From positions 248,001-312,000 of the forward strand of contig JACJXC010000006.1 in the NCBI GenBank assembly GCA_020636835.1: a DNA stretch of 64,000 bases, read 5' to 3'. The number at the start of each line of letters is the position of its first letter. Position 1 is the first letter of the stretch. Below, piece after piece: positions 45,981 through 56,000 of this stretch. This DNA comes from Bacteroidales bacterium (GTDB lineage: Bacteria > Bacteroidota > Bacteroidia > Bacteroidales > Tenuifilaceae). Below the pieces are notes generated by a model. That model searched no databases. It saw only the letters and a program-made list of their open reading frames with translations, and was not told where the DNA came from. Position numbers and translations under genes: made by a program.

Positions 45981-46442
45981 TTACTTATTCTGCTTTATTT
46001 GTAGACCTTTCAGGAAATTTCGCATTATCTGATCGTTGCAGGGGCGGTACTGGCTCTGCGAGGGATTCCTAAAGAATGCGCTGAGTTCGTGCTTGCTAAT
46101 TTGCATCCCCGCTAAGGCCATAATCTGCAGTATATCCTCATCCTTTAGGTTGAGGGCTATTCTCAATTTCCGGAATACAATATTATTGTTGAGCCGTTTC
46201 TCCGCTTCGGGTTGGTCGCCCTCCCGTTTGCCCCGCCTATCAATAATTAGCCCATTAAGGAATGTGGCCAAGTGGTAATCATCAATTTTAACGAATGCCT
46301 CATCTTCATCTTTCTTTAGCCAATCGCTAATTTCGGCTCTTGTGGTTTCGTATCCGGCATTGGCGAATAGTTCAATCATTTTCGAGTCGCTAAAATCGAA
46401 TATGTAGCGAATTCGGCGGAGTATGTCATTGTTTGTTATCAT
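45981..46442 (-). CDS. DUF1456 family protein (YehS-like)
   Basis: From ATG 46442 the protein has 153 residues and two copies of a helical unit of about 65 residues: NDILRRIRYIFDFSDSKMIELFANAGYETTRAEISDWLKK and NIVFRKLRIALNLKDEDILQIMALAGMQISKHELSAFFR. That duplication is the hallmark of DUF1456/YehS, function unknown. The start was moved from 46523 because the extra residues overlap the next gene and a promoter box (46464) lies between. Confidence 0.92.
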   Translation of the reverse strand: MITNNDILRRIRYIFDFSDSKMIELFANAGYETTRAEISDWLKKDEDEAFVKIDDYHLATFLNGLIIDRRGKREGDQPEAEKRLNNNIVFRKLRIALNLKDEDILQIMALAGMQISKHELSAFFRNPSQSQYRPCNDQIMRNFLKGLQIKQNK

Positions 46443-46463
46443 GGCTGTAATGGGTTGATGATG

Positions 46464-46471
46464 CAAATGTA
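46464..46471 (-). promoter_or_regulatory. -7 box (TACATTTG) for the DUF1456 gene
   Basis: An exact minus-strand TAnnTTTG sits four bases from the stop of the upstream membrane-protein gene, 22 bases before the chosen start. It decides the start at 46442. Confidence 0.5.
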
Positions 46472-46474
46472 GTA

Positions 46475-48133
46475 CTATTTCTGAATTCTGCCTTGGCAAT
46501 TGGGTTGCCCATTCAGCGTGCATATTAATAATTGCTGATTTCCGTAGTGCGAGTGTACGAATAGTGTGTCGGTTATTAGGTTTTGTTGTGTTGCCGCCTT
46601 TATATCCTTACTGTTCTGCAGTAGTAGCACGCTCTTTCGATCCAATTTGTGTTTGTGTTTAAGTTGTGAATATTTAATACACTCAATATGATGGATTCGC
46701 ATACTCTTTAGGAGATCCGATAGCCCGATGAACGACATGGTTTTTTGCTGTATGGCTTTACTGGCATTGCTCATTAGTTTTTGAGCTCCCTTTTGGGCTT
46801 CGGACTGGGGCTTTGCATCCATTACGATAATCTGTTCAATTGAATTTCTGTGGTTGTTGATGTATTGTATTGCCGCCGCAAAGTTTTGCCGTTGCTCCAC
46901 AACGTTAGTTAGAGCTTTATACTGATTTGATATTTCAATGGAAATGAATGTTATTCCAGTAATCGCAATAGCTATTGCCAGTAAAAGGGTTTTTCTGTTT
47001 TGAACAATACTGTTTAGTGTGATTCTGTAATCTATTTTCTTGTAGGTACTATAAATGGCATAGGCAATAAATAGCGATAACCCAAAGCTGAATTCCAGTA
47101 AATAGGTTGGTGTGTAAAACTTTAGTATTAGTAATGGCAATGAGGTAAAGGTAATCCAAATGAGCGGGCCTAGCAATGCATTATATTTTTTTACCAAGCC
47201 GATGGCGTATGCTATAGAGATGATAAAGTAGTATGCGGGGCTAAATAATGCCGGAATGGATAGCATTAGCAGTAATCCTAGCTTTGTGTAATTTCTGTTG
47301 TGAAGATTAAGGGTAAGGATGGTTGCGAGTAGTGCGGGAATTAAGACTCTTATGCCGGAAAGCAGGCAGCTGTGGTAAAAGTCGGCTCTAAATGCAATCT
47401 TTTGAAGTAGTGTTTCAATTGTGCCGGTGTTTAACGGGCGGCTTTGGAGTGTTGGGGATACTGCAAGTATTACTATTGCCATAAATACATAGGGCAGAGC
47501 AATAATGGCTTGCCTTGTGAGTATCTTCCAATTCGATTTTACCAGGATGTCCGATGATACAAAGGCCACTATTATTATAATCGATGGCTCTTTAGTCAGG
47601 TATGCAAGGGCTGCAAATAGGTACGAGGCGTAAATATTACCCCAAAATAGTTCCCTATTAAGGTAGTATCGGATCGATAGAAAGGTGAATAGGAGTTGAA
47701 TCGTGAACGTTGTGTCGGAAAACCAGAATATTACATAGTATAGGCCGCTGAATAGCGCTATGTGGATAAGTATTGGGAGTATGGCCGCTTTGGAGCCTAT
47801 ATATACTTTGCTTATTTGGTAGAATTGCGACAACACCGCAAGGAAGATTACCGTAACCGTAATTTGATAGTATAATGCGTTGTGTCCAAAAATGTTGTAT
47901 GTAATCCACCAGAATATATAGTTTATCGGGCGGTAGGTCCCCCCAATGGTAGCCTCGCTTAGGCTGAACGCATCCATTAGGTTGTGAGTTGAAGCCCAGA
48001 ATAGCCCTGTTCCATCATCGTTGCGGAAATATACTGGGAATAGGTACGATATCAGCACCGATACCAGGATTATTGCCCCTGTTACAATTAGCCCGTTTAA
48101 GTGTTTGTTTTTTTTAAATTTTCCCATTCCCAT
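46475..48133 (-). CDS. Multi-pass membrane protein, GT-C glycosyltransferase-like
   Basis: The 552-residue protein has about eleven membrane spans followed by a soluble C-terminal part of about 120 residues. The first loop after span 1 (FPVYFRNDDGTGLFWASTHNLMDAF, then TYRPINYIFWWITYNIFGHNALYYQ) has the acidic residues and layout seen in ArnT/PMT-like GT-C enzymes, which use lipid-linked sugars. That assignment is by architecture only. A small two-span protein gene lies 20 bases upstream, so the two are probably one operon. There are no other envelope-sugar genes nearby. Confidence 0.75.
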   Translation of the reverse strand: MGMGKFKKNKHLNGLIVTGAIILVSVLISYLFPVYFRNDDGTGLFWASTHNLMDAFSLSEATIGGTYRPINYIFWWITYNIFGHNALYYQITVTVIFLAVLSQFYQISKVYIGSKAAILPILIHIALFSGLYYVIFWFSDTTFTIQLLFTFLSIRYYLNRELFWGNIYASYLFAALAYLTKEPSIIIIVAFVSSDILVKSNWKILTRQAIIALPYVFMAIVILAVSPTLQSRPLNTGTIETLLQKIAFRADFYHSCLLSGIRVLIPALLATILTLNLHNRNYTKLGLLLMLSIPALFSPAYYFIISIAYAIGLVKKYNALLGPLIWITFTSLPLLILKFYTPTYLLEFSFGLSLFIAYAIYSTYKKIDYRITLNSIVQNRKTLLLAIAIAITGITFISIEISNQYKALTNVVEQRQNFAAAIQYINNHRNSIEQIIVMDAKPQSEAQKGAQKLMSNASKAIQQKTMSFIGLSDLLKSMRIHHIECIKYSQLKHKHKLDRKSVLLLQNSKDIKAATQQNLITDTLFVHSHYGNQQLLICTLNGQPNCQGRIQK

Positions 48134-48153
48134 TGTATTAAACTACCAAAGGA

Positions 48154-48426
48154 CTATTGCTGAGATGATTCCCACTCCTTAAACCGGCGCTCGTTCTCGT
48201 ACCATAGGGCAATGCTCATGAATGTGCTGGCTATAAATGCGCCGAGTGTGATGCTTCCTAACGATTCCCATAGGTTGTTGGTGTGCCCCATTATTAGTTT
48301 GAACAAAAGCAATCCGGTAAACATGAATAGCGAGTAGGTTGCGCCAGATGCCAGGCAGAATGTGATTTTACTCCTTTTTTGCCAGCGGCTCCACTTGGGG
48401 ATATTCTTTTTACTATAGATGATCAT
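48154..48426 (-). CDS. Small two-span membrane protein
   Basis: The 90-residue protein has a basic start (YSKKNIPKWSRWQKRSK) and two hydrophobic spans (ITFCLASGATYSLFMFTGLLLF and ITLGAFIASTFMSIALWY). It ends in a charged helix (ENERRFKEWES). No family is recognised. It is the first gene of a two-gene unit with the GT-C-like membrane protein and has a -7 box about 32 bases upstream. Confidence 0.75.
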   Translation of the reverse strand: MIIYSKKNIPKWSRWQKRSKITFCLASGATYSLFMFTGLLLFKLIMGHTNNLWESLGSITLGAFIASTFMSIALWYENERRFKEWESSQQ

Positions 48427-48457
48427 AGTTGTGTTGATTGTATTTTTGTGAGAATAG

Positions 48458-48465
48458 CAAATGTA
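48458..48465 (-). promoter_or_regulatory. -7 box (TACATTTG) for the 48154-48426 gene
   Basis: An exact minus-strand TAnnTTTG lies 32 bases before the start of the small membrane protein, and probably drives both it and the GT-C-like gene. Confidence 0.5.
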
Positions 48466-48607
48466 GCGATTGTTAATATAATTTTGCTCTGCTGAAAAAG
48501 TCTATTGCTTGGTGTGTATTGTATGGCAATTTTAGTTGACATCAAATGGGATTACATCTTTTTTGATGTAGAGGTTGATCCGATTAAGGCGATTGCATCC
48601 TCGAACG

Positions 48608-49660
48608 CTAGGCCTTTATTGCCCAGCGCAGTTTTGCCGAGCGTGCCCTTGGATTGCTATTGCACTCCTGCGCCGAGGGGCGAATGGGATCGGGTGCTAC
48701 TTCTCGATAAATGCCTTCCCGGAACAATCGTTGAAAGGATTTCTTCACCCTCCGATCCTCGCCTGAGTGGAACGAGAGTATGGCAACACGTCCCTCGGAG
48801 GCTAATGCATCCGGAAGTTTCTCCAAAAACTTATCCAGTACATCAAACTCGTTATTCACCTCAATGCGCAGCGCCTGGAATACCCGCTGACACGATTTTT
48901 TTACTTCATCCTTGCGCTGTGCTTTTGGGATAAATCCTAGGGTTTCGGTAATGATATTCCGGAGGTGTGTGGTGGTTTCTATTTTTTCGCCTGCTAAAAC
49001 TTTATCGATAATTGTTTCGGCAATCTCGTGGGCGTAAGGCTCATCGGAGTTTAGTACAAGTATCTCCTCTAGTTTATTCTGCGAGATGGTATTCAGCAGC
49101 TCCGAGGCCGGTTGTCCATTATGGGGATTTAGCCTCAAGTCGAGAGGTCCTTCCACCTTAAAGGAGAAACCCCGGTCGGGGTTGTCTATTTGCATCGACG
49201 ATACGCCCAGGTCGGCAAGTACAAAGTTCAAAGGCCCCGATTCGGCAACTATGGCATCAATTTCCGAGAAGTTCATTTTTCGTATAATCAATGTGTCTGC
49301 GGGGTAGCCAAGGTTTCTTAAACGCTGCTCGGTTTTGGGTAGTTCAATGGAATCCACATCGGTGGCGAATAGCCGACCACCGGGCTGGAGCCGTTTCAGC
49401 ATCTCGAGGCTATGTCCACCGTATCCCAACGTTGCATCCATGCCTGTTTGCCCCGGGCTAATGTTTAGGAACTCCATAATTTCATCAACACATATGGAGC
49501 GATGCATTCCTGCCGGTGTTTTGCCCTGTTCCTGAATTTTGGCTATATCGGTAGTGTACTTATCGGGATTTAGCTCCTTGTATTTTTCGTGAAAAGCCTT
49601 TGGGTGCGTCCCTTTATAACGTTTGCGTCGAACGTGCTTTGGTTGTTCCGGGTTTTCCAT
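48608..49660 (-). CDS. rsmH: RsmH-type 16S rRNA methyltransferase with N-terminal extension
   Basis: The SAM enzyme belongs to the family that methylates N4 of C1402 in 16S rRNA. DATLGYGGHS (SAM site), DLGVSSMQIDNPDRGFSF, LSFHSGEDR and NPRARSAKLR are the usual RsmH blocks, in order. Two things are odd. A basic, Lys/Arg-rich extension of about 50 residues precedes the domain, and several signature positions differ (FHSGEDR for FHSLEDR; GMHRSICVDEIMEF for the usual YHIPVLLxE). It also lies away from ftsI, mra or mur genes. It may be the sole RsmH or a second paralogue; the rest of the genome would tell. Confidence 0.88.
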   Translation of the reverse strand: MENPEQPKHVRRKRYKGTHPKAFHEKYKELNPDKYTTDIAKIQEQGKTPAGMHRSICVDEIMEFLNISPGQTGMDATLGYGGHSLEMLKRLQPGGRLFATDVDSIELPKTEQRLRNLGYPADTLIIRKMNFSEIDAIVAESGPLNFVLADLGVSSMQIDNPDRGFSFKVEGPLDLRLNPHNGQPASELLNTISQNKLEEILVLNSDEPYAHEIAETIIDKVLAGEKIETTTHLRNIITETLGFIPKAQRKDEVKKSCQRVFQALRIEVNNEFDVLDKFLEKLPDALASEGRVAILSFHSGEDRRVKKSFQRLFREGIYREVAPDPIRPSAQECNSNPRARSAKLRWAIKA

Positions 49661-49692
49661 TTGTTATTGCTTTGGTTTTTGATGCTTTGTTG

Positions 49693-49700
49693 CAAAGGTA
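49693..49700 (-). promoter_or_regulatory. -7 box (TACCTTTG) for the RsmH-type gene
   Basis: An exact minus-strand TAnnTTTG lies 33 bases before the start codon and just beyond the stop of the GNAT gene. Confidence 0.5.
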
Positions 49701-49748
49701 ATGATTCGTATAGAAATATTAAGTTGTGCTCAACGGGGTGAGGTGTTT

Positions 49749-50390
49749 TTATAGGCTCTTAGTTAGGGTTATCGTACTGGGGATTGAGTGTATCAGTTGG
49801 ATCAGTGTCGCATCGTGATTAGTTTTGCCGTACAAATCGATATATAGTTGGGTTATCAGGTCGGCAATTTGCCGTGGGCTGAAAGTAGTATTGTTGACGA
49901 ATGGTATTACCATCAAAATCATATGGGTGGGGGTGGTGTTATTAAGCGTTGGAAGAATGTAGGGAGTATCCTTAATGATGTATGCCCCATTTTTGAGATA
50001 GAATTCTACGCGGTTAATTCTATTGGTTGGATTTGCCTCTCCCGAAGGGTTTTCAACTTCCATTACTAGGTGTTTACCCTTTTTGCTTGTTATTCCTTTT
50101 AGGTATCGGAGTAGTTGTGAGCCCAGTTGTTTCCCCCGTTGATTTTTGTTCACTGCAAGGTAGTCGAGCAGTGTGAAATCAAGTTTTTCGAAATTCCATA
50201 GCAGTGCAAATGCCATTACTTGATCCGAGTCGACACAAACATAAAGTTCTTGGCGCCCAGAGAGGATTCGCTGCTCGATGGTTTTAATCGGGTGCTGCTC
50301 ATTGGCCGGGAACGAGTCCCGGTATATTTGCATGGCGTTGAGGAAGTGGTGCGATTGTATGTCGAGTATTCGGAGGAATTGAATAGGCAT
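49749..50390 (-). CDS. GNAT family N-acetyltransferase
   Basis: The 213-residue protein carries a GNAT fold: the acetyl-CoA-binding segment DYLAVNKNQRGKQLGSQLLRYL fits the R/Q-x-x-G-x-G/A pattern, with HLVMEVENP and the RVEFYLKNGAYI motif after it. The C-terminal 60 residues form an extra segment beyond the usual domain. The substrate is unknown. It ends before the RsmH-type gene on the same strand. Confidence 0.88.
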   Translation of the reverse strand: MPIQFLRILDIQSHHFLNAMQIYRDSFPANEQHPIKTIEQRILSGRQELYVCVDSDQVMAFALLWNFEKLDFTLLDYLAVNKNQRGKQLGSQLLRYLKGITSKKGKHLVMEVENPSGEANPTNRINRVEFYLKNGAYIIKDTPYILPTLNNTTPTHMILMVIPFVNNTTFSPRQIADLITQLYIDLYGKTNHDATLIQLIHSIPSTITLTKSL

Positions 50391-50459
50391 GCGTTTTTGT
50401 TGTCAACTTTGTTTTTTGCCAGCTTGAAATCCCCAGTTTTTTTAGTGGGTTGACCAAAT

Positions 50460-50951
50460 CTATATGAGCATGTCCTTAATTTGCTGCATGGTTGTTTTCA
50501 TTACCGGGTGGTCGTATATCTGATCGTCGGTAATGTTTTCGTTGGCCTCGGCTAGTTCAAAATCAACATTATCGATTAGTAACGAGCATATGTCAATTAC
50601 GTGCTGATTGTCTCTGCGCTGAGTAAACATAAGGAGTTCGTGCACAGCGCTTACAGCATTAATTGCATACGATTCCTTCCATGTATCGGCTTCGGGGTTT
50701 ATGGGCATCAATTTTTCAACCTTGGCAATAAATTCGTTGAGTTTGGTTTTATCTGTTGCCGACTTTGCAAGTTCTTGTTCACATAGTGCAATGGCATCGG
50801 CCAGCAGGATCGAATCTTCTTCTTTTGCGAATTGTTTATAGTATGGGTATAATTTATGGCAAATATCAAGCGATGCGTTTTGCTTTTGCTGATCGGTAGC
50901 CATATTTACGAGGAGTATCAGCTCATCAATAAAGTTAAGATATGCTTGCAT
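50460..50951 (-). CDS. DUF416 family protein (YjaG-like)
   Basis: From ATG 50951 the 163-residue protein is all helical. KLNEFIAKVEKLMPINPEADTWKESYAINAVSAVHELLMF followed by DICSLLIDNVDFELAEAN and the DDQIYDHPVM block parallels the E. coli YjaG layout (the DxxxxYxAxxACxAL region and the ExxxNPxV end). Function is unknown. An upstream ATG at 51044 adds residues unlike the family and was not used. It lies 107 bases downstream of tonB. Confidence 0.8.
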   Translation of the reverse strand: MQAYLNFIDELILLVNMATDQQKQNASLDICHKLYPYYKQFAKEEDSILLADAIALCEQELAKSATDKTKLNEFIAKVEKLMPINPEADTWKESYAINAVSAVHELLMFTQRRDNQHVIDICSLLIDNVDFELAEANENITDDQIYDHPVMKTTMQQIKDMLI

Positions 50952-51058
50952 TTTTTTACTAGTTTTGTTAATATAATGTACTATTTGTATTGAATAGTGA
51001 TGGTTGGCGCGTTTCTGGCTGTGTAATCGGTTAGGGTAAAACAATTGAAGTGTTGAGG

Positions 51059-51871
51059 TTACTGAAGCCTAAATATATAGGTAATAGTGCCAATTTGGGA
51101 GGCTGGAGCATCGGCTTTTATGTTAAATTTGGCATTGAGCGCGGCTTTCTCGGCGGCTTTTAGGAGTTGGCTGTCGAGCGTAGTGGATCCTTTGACGCCC
51201 GCTTTCGCCTTGGTAACGTTTCCCTGTTTGTCAACGGTAACTTCAACCACAACTTTGCCGCTTTTTTGCCTAGGGTATTCAGGCTGAGGTAATTTTAGCA
51301 CGGTTCTACCGTTAAGGTTGACGGAAATACCCCGTTCGGCATCGCCTCCTCCTCCAGTTGAACCAACCCTGTTTGGGGAGTCAACGGAGCCTTCTTCGCC
51401 ACCCTGATTTCCGGCTTTGCCCGTTTCGCCTTCTCCGGTTGTGCCGCCATCGGCTTTTTGTCCGGGGAACAACGCTTTTTTATTCGCTTCGCGGGGTTTT
51501 TCTGTTGGGGTTTCGCTGGTTTTCTTGTTGGTAGTTGTTTGTGTATGTTGGGTTGTGGTTTTATTGGCCGATTCTACCTTTTTTGTTTCATCTTTCTTCT
51601 TTACGGGTAGCGAGGGGGCTTCCTCTGTATCCTGTGTAAGGGGCGCATCCTCCTGTGCTTTGCTGGCGCTAGCGGTTTGAGGTGTGGCGGCCTCCTGTTC
51701 AATTTTGGGTTCATCGGCGCCCATTCCATCCTCAGAATTCCCGAAGTTTATTAGAATGCCTTGCTCAGCAGGGAGTGGAAGGGGCGTGGAGAACCCGAAA
51801 GTATAAAGCAATAGAACAGCTATGGTATGCACTGCAATTGTACTTACTATGCCTTTGCTTCTGTTGCTCAT
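51059..51871 (-). CDS. tonB: TonB energy-transducing protein
   Basis: TonB carries the proton-motive energy of ExbB/ExbD to outer-membrane receptors such as the SusC-type one at 1631. The 270 residues have an N-terminal membrane anchor (GIVSTIAVHTIAVLLLYTFGF) and a long low-complexity linker rich in Glu, Lys, Thr, Ala and Gly (about 40-175). The TonB C-terminal domain (about 180-270) has PEYPRQKSGKVVVEVTVDKQGNVTKAKAG. It is the third gene of exbB-exbD-tonB, with 10 bases to exbD. Confidence 0.93.
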   Translation of the reverse strand: MSNRSKGIVSTIAVHTIAVLLLYTFGFSTPLPLPAEQGILINFGNSEDGMGADEPKIEQEAATPQTASASKAQEDAPLTQDTEEAPSLPVKKKDETKKVESANKTTTQHTQTTTNKKTSETPTEKPREANKKALFPGQKADGGTTGEGETGKAGNQGGEEGSVDSPNRVGSTGGGGDAERGISVNLNGRTVLKLPQPEYPRQKSGKVVVEVTVDKQGNVTKAKAGVKGSTTLDSQLLKAAEKAALNAKFNIKADAPASQIGTITYIFRLQ

Positions 51872-51881
51872 GGTTTGCCGG

Positions 51882-52280
51882 TTACTTTGTAAGGGGTTGT
51901 GTGGCCAGTATCAGTTTATACTTATTGTCCTTGGCTATGTTCATAACCTTAACCACCTCTTCCATGGGTACGCTACGATCCACATGCAGAGCTATAGTAG
52001 GATCTTCCTGTTCCTTCATCTTTTGTTGAAGTAGGTATTCCAGCTGGTTGAGTGTAACCGGAACCGTTTCGAGGAAGAAAGTCCTTTCGGCAGTTATCGA
52101 TACCGACGTCATTGGTTTTGCTGATGTTTGGCTGTTGCTCTGGGGTAGCAGCAACTTTAGCGCATTGGGGTGGACTAGAGTTGATGTGATCATGAAGAAT
52201 ATCAGCAGGAGGAACACCAAGTCGCTCATCGATGACATGTTAAAACTCGCGTCGGCTTTTGATCTCTTTTTTAGTGCCAT
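51882..52280 (-). CDS. exbD: ExbD/TolR biopolymer transport protein
   Basis: The 132-residue protein has a short cytoplasmic start, one membrane span (LVFLLLIFFMITSTLV) preceded by the SSMSDLVF segment whose Asp is the proton-relay residue, and a periplasmic ExbD domain (SVSITAERTFFLETVPVTLNQLEYLL...HVDRSVPMEEVVKVMNIAKDN). It belongs between exbB (14 bases) and tonB (10 bases) and forms the proton-channel unit with ExbB. Confidence 0.95.
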   Translation of the reverse strand: MALKKRSKADASFNMSSMSDLVFLLLIFFMITSTLVHPNALKLLLPQSNSQTSAKPMTSVSITAERTFFLETVPVTLNQLEYLLQQKMKEQEDPTIALHVDRSVPMEEVVKVMNIAKDNKYKLILATQPLTK

Positions 52281-52294
52281 ACCGGTAGTTTTAG

Positions 52295-52981
52295 CTATGC
52301 AACAGGTTCGTTAAGTAAATCCATAAACTCGGAGGTTTTGGCTTCGAGTTCGTATACAACCTTTTCCACGCGGGCAACCAGATAGTTGTACCCAAAGTAG
52401 GCAAAAACGCCAACAATTAAGCCCGCTACTGTTGTAACCATAGCGGTGTATATCCCATTCGATAGTAGTCCTACATCGATATTGTTTCCTGCCATAGACA
52501 TATCGTAGAAAGCACGGATCATTCCAATTACTGTACCCAGAAAACCAATCATTGGTGCGCCGCCCGATATTGTGGCCAGGAATGGGAGGCTGGCTTCGAG
52601 CTTGGATATTTCCAGATTGCCCACATTTTCGATGGCTGTGTTAACATCGGAGAGTGGCCGCCCAATCCGTTGAATCCCTTTTTCAATCATCCGGGCTACG
52701 GGTGAACTTTTTGATTGGCAAAGTGCGAGTGCCGAGTCAATTTTATCTTCGTGAATATACTCCCTAATGCGGTTCATGAAATTTGTATCGGTTTCCGACG
52801 CTTTGCGGATGGCAAGGTAGCGTTCGGCAAAAATGTATATTGCCACAACCGATAGCAAGAATAGTGGAATCATTATCCAGCCACCTTTTAGGGCTAAATC
52901 GATAAAGCTTAGAGAAACCTCTTCGGCCTGTGGCGTTTCTGTTTGAATGGCGGTCAAAAGAATAGTCGAAAGTGTGTTCAT
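52295..52981 (-). CDS. exbB: ExbB/TolQ/MotA family proton channel protein
   Basis: The 228-residue inner-membrane protein has three spans (WIMIPLFLLSVVAIYIFAERYLA near 35, then about 130-155 and 175-200). PFLATISGGAPMIGFLGTVIGMI and GIYTAMVTTVAGLIVGVFAYFGYNYL are the conserved MotA/ExbB/TolQ segments that line the proton path. With ExbD and TonB it forms the motor for outer-membrane transport. It is the first gene of the three. Confidence 0.95.
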   Translation of the reverse strand: MNTLSTILLTAIQTETPQAEEVSLSFIDLALKGGWIMIPLFLLSVVAIYIFAERYLAIRKASETDTNFMNRIREYIHEDKIDSALALCQSKSSPVARMIEKGIQRIGRPLSDVNTAIENVGNLEISKLEASLPFLATISGGAPMIGFLGTVIGMIRAFYDMSMAGNNIDVGLLSNGIYTAMVTTVAGLIVGVFAYFGYNYLVARVEKVVYELEAKTSEFMDLLNEPVA

Positions 52982-53074
52982 ACGCTTAAAATTTTTGCGA
53001 AAATTACTAAAAAAACGGATTAGTCGTACAATCTATTGTTCTTAACTGATTTGTTTTTAATTTTTGGAAATGCT

Positions 53075-56000
53075 TTACTTAAATACAACGTTGTTGTTTA
53101 GGATGGCTGGAGCGTTATAGCTTAGCGTGCTGTCGCTTTCCGCTGGGGGTGTTTCCAGTGAGTCGGTAGGCGTTGTGTTATTCTTGCGTTTAAAGGAGTT
53201 GGTGAGTTGCTTCCACAGTTCCTTTACGGTGTTGAATTCTTCGCGGTATAGAAAACCTGCTCCAGTGGTGTAGTTGCTTTCCTGGGTTGTTTGGTCAAAC
53301 TCATCGTTGGACCGGGCAAATGCTTTGAATCGAAGTTTCCCCGATTTGTTGAGTTTCACATCGATGTTAAAGTCGCCCGCTATGGGGTTGTTATTATTTT
53401 TTGCGCCTACATCTACGTTTCCGTTTATCGAAACCCTGTCGTCGAGCAGTTGGGTCGAGAGTGCCAACTCCATTTGATCGGAACTCAGCTCATCCTCTAA
53501 GCCTGGGCGGTAGTTGAACCCGATGTCGAAGTTATTGCTCCATTGCGATAGCCAGTTGCTCAACTGGTTGGAGAGTAGTTCGCTGGCGGTGTTGTATATG
53601 CCGGTGGTGCCCAAGCTGGGGTTGCTGCTCTCGGTGGTTGTTCTCGTGGCATTCTGATCAGCAATAAAACTGTTTATTACTAGCAAGCCTAGGAATTGAG
53701 TATTAACTTTTTCCTCGGTGTTAAGGGTACTGGCCACAAGTGCCTTAGTTTCGGCATCGGCGTTGGGGAGGCTGATGTTGAACTTGATGTTGGGCGACAT
53801 TAGCTTCTGTGTTAGCATAATTTGGCAATCCACCGGTATCCGGGTGGCGTACTGCTCGTCCATAAGGAGTTGCCGTAGCGATGTTTTTACCCGGTAAACC
53901 GCTCTTATATCCATGGTGGCATCGAGCGGATCGCCATTCCATATTATGCTGCTTCCATCCTCAATCCTGAACTTCTTGTTAATTACGCCCTGTAGGGTAA
54001 ACAGGTAGTCTCCTTTTTCGATGTTGTAATTACCGAACATCCTGAAAATATCCTTGTTCGGGTTTATTTCCATCTTCAAGTTTCCGTTTCCGTTTGCTTT
54101 AATAATATCACCCAGCTTCTTGTCGATAATTATTTGTGCTTCGGCCTCGGGGGTAACCTGTAGCTCCATTGTCAGGTTCAGGTTGGTGCTGGGTTGCTCT
54201 TTTTCCAGGGTGGGTTCTTCAACGATGATTAGGTTGGGGTCGTTGTTTACGAATGTGATAAAGTTACTCTGCTCAACGGTCGATCCGCTCGATAGGGGAA
54301 GGTAGATGGCTGTTTTGTTCTCGGTTTTGAGTTTAATATTTAGGTTAATGTCATTGGGAGTTCCATTCACCAGCACTATTCCCGTGGCGTAAACTGTGCC
54401 GTAGAACGACTCGTTATCGCGCTCGGTGGTGTTCATGCATTGGAAGTTGTTGGCTGTTAATCCAATATTTAGGTTGATATTCTTGAAATGGTTGGTGGTA
54501 ATGGTACCGTTTAGGGTTGCTGTATGGTTGTGCTGGTCGGTGATTTTCAGGTTGTGGAGCAGGAAGTTACTGTTCTCAACGATAATTCTATCGTTCAAAC
54601 TGTAGCGGGTTTTCAGAAAGTCAACCGTGAGGCTTGTGCTGTTCAGTTTTATGTTGCCGTTGAGTTTGGGGGTATCGGTGTTTCCGGTTACTCGGATTTT
54701 TCCTGTGGCATTACCGTTGAGGTTCGATATGTTGCCCTTTAGGATTGGATTCAGATGCGATAGTTTGAATCGGTTTATATCGATATCAAAATCAAGTTGA
54801 TTGTTTTCGGTGTAGTAGTTGCCATTTGCTCTGAATGTGGTGGAGTCGTGGTTCCGGTTTGTAACGTTAATAGCCATTCGCCTTTCCTCATTATTCCATA
54901 TACTTTTAAAACTGATGTTTCCAACGGAGTCGGCGTTTACGGTTAGATTGTTGATATTAACGTCGGCTAGTAGGGTTGGGGTTGTGTATAGGCTGTTTAC
55001 TTTGGCATTCCCGTTTATTCTTCCATTGAGTTGGTATCCTAAGCTTTGAAGGTACACATTGAGGTACGATATGTTGAGGTTGTTGAGGTTTACCGACAGG
55101 GTATCGTTGGGTATCCCCGATATGTTGCCGTGTATGTTTAGCATTTGATTTTGGCTGCTAATCCTGAATTTATCAATCGATATGCGTCCGGAGTCAATGG
55201 TGATGCTCGATGGTGACAGTTGCCAGGTGGAGTCGTTTAGTATAAATTCGGAGGGGGTGAAGTTGAGTTGCGCAATATGTCCATTTTTGCCCGATTCGCT
55301 GAAGTTTGCCGATGCCTCAATTAGCCCGTGGGTTGCTGGCGATTGCGGGTTATTCCACCCTAAGGCAATGTGCATTATGTTGTTCTTTATGTTGGTGTTA
55401 ATCTTGAAGTTCCGTATGGCATTTTCGCCGAAGCCGATGGTTGGGGTGGTTATGCTTGCGCTTAAAATGCTATCGCGGGTTTGCCCATCGATGCTTAAAT
55501 CCTTTACCGTGGTGGTGCCTACTTGTATTTCGGGGATTTTAATCTTGAATATGAGGGTTTGTAGGTCGGGATTGAGGATTCCGAATACACTAGAGTTTTC
55601 GGCAATTCGGATGTTAGGGGCTATTACGCTGGTTATTTTTTTTGTCTTTTTTAGTCGGAATTTTATTAGGTAATCGTTGTGCTCGGGTTTGTCAACCCCT
55701 GTGATTTGGGCTTGTTGGTGCTGGCTGTTGGGGTTAAGCGCTGGTACGTATTTGTAGAACAGATCCGTGAGGTATGCCGCTATTCTTGAGTAGTTGTACT
55801 TGCTGCGAATTTCAGCCTCGGCAAATTCCGATTTCAGGCTAATTATTTTGCTATTGGCCGAGTTGTCGGCATTAATTGTGATATCGGCAAGTTTAAATTC
55901 GCCGCGTTGATTTTTGTACGATGAGTTTAATACCTTAATCTCCCCCTTACTATTGTCTAGGCTATTTCCCGCAAATTTAGTGGTGAGCAGGAACGATGCT

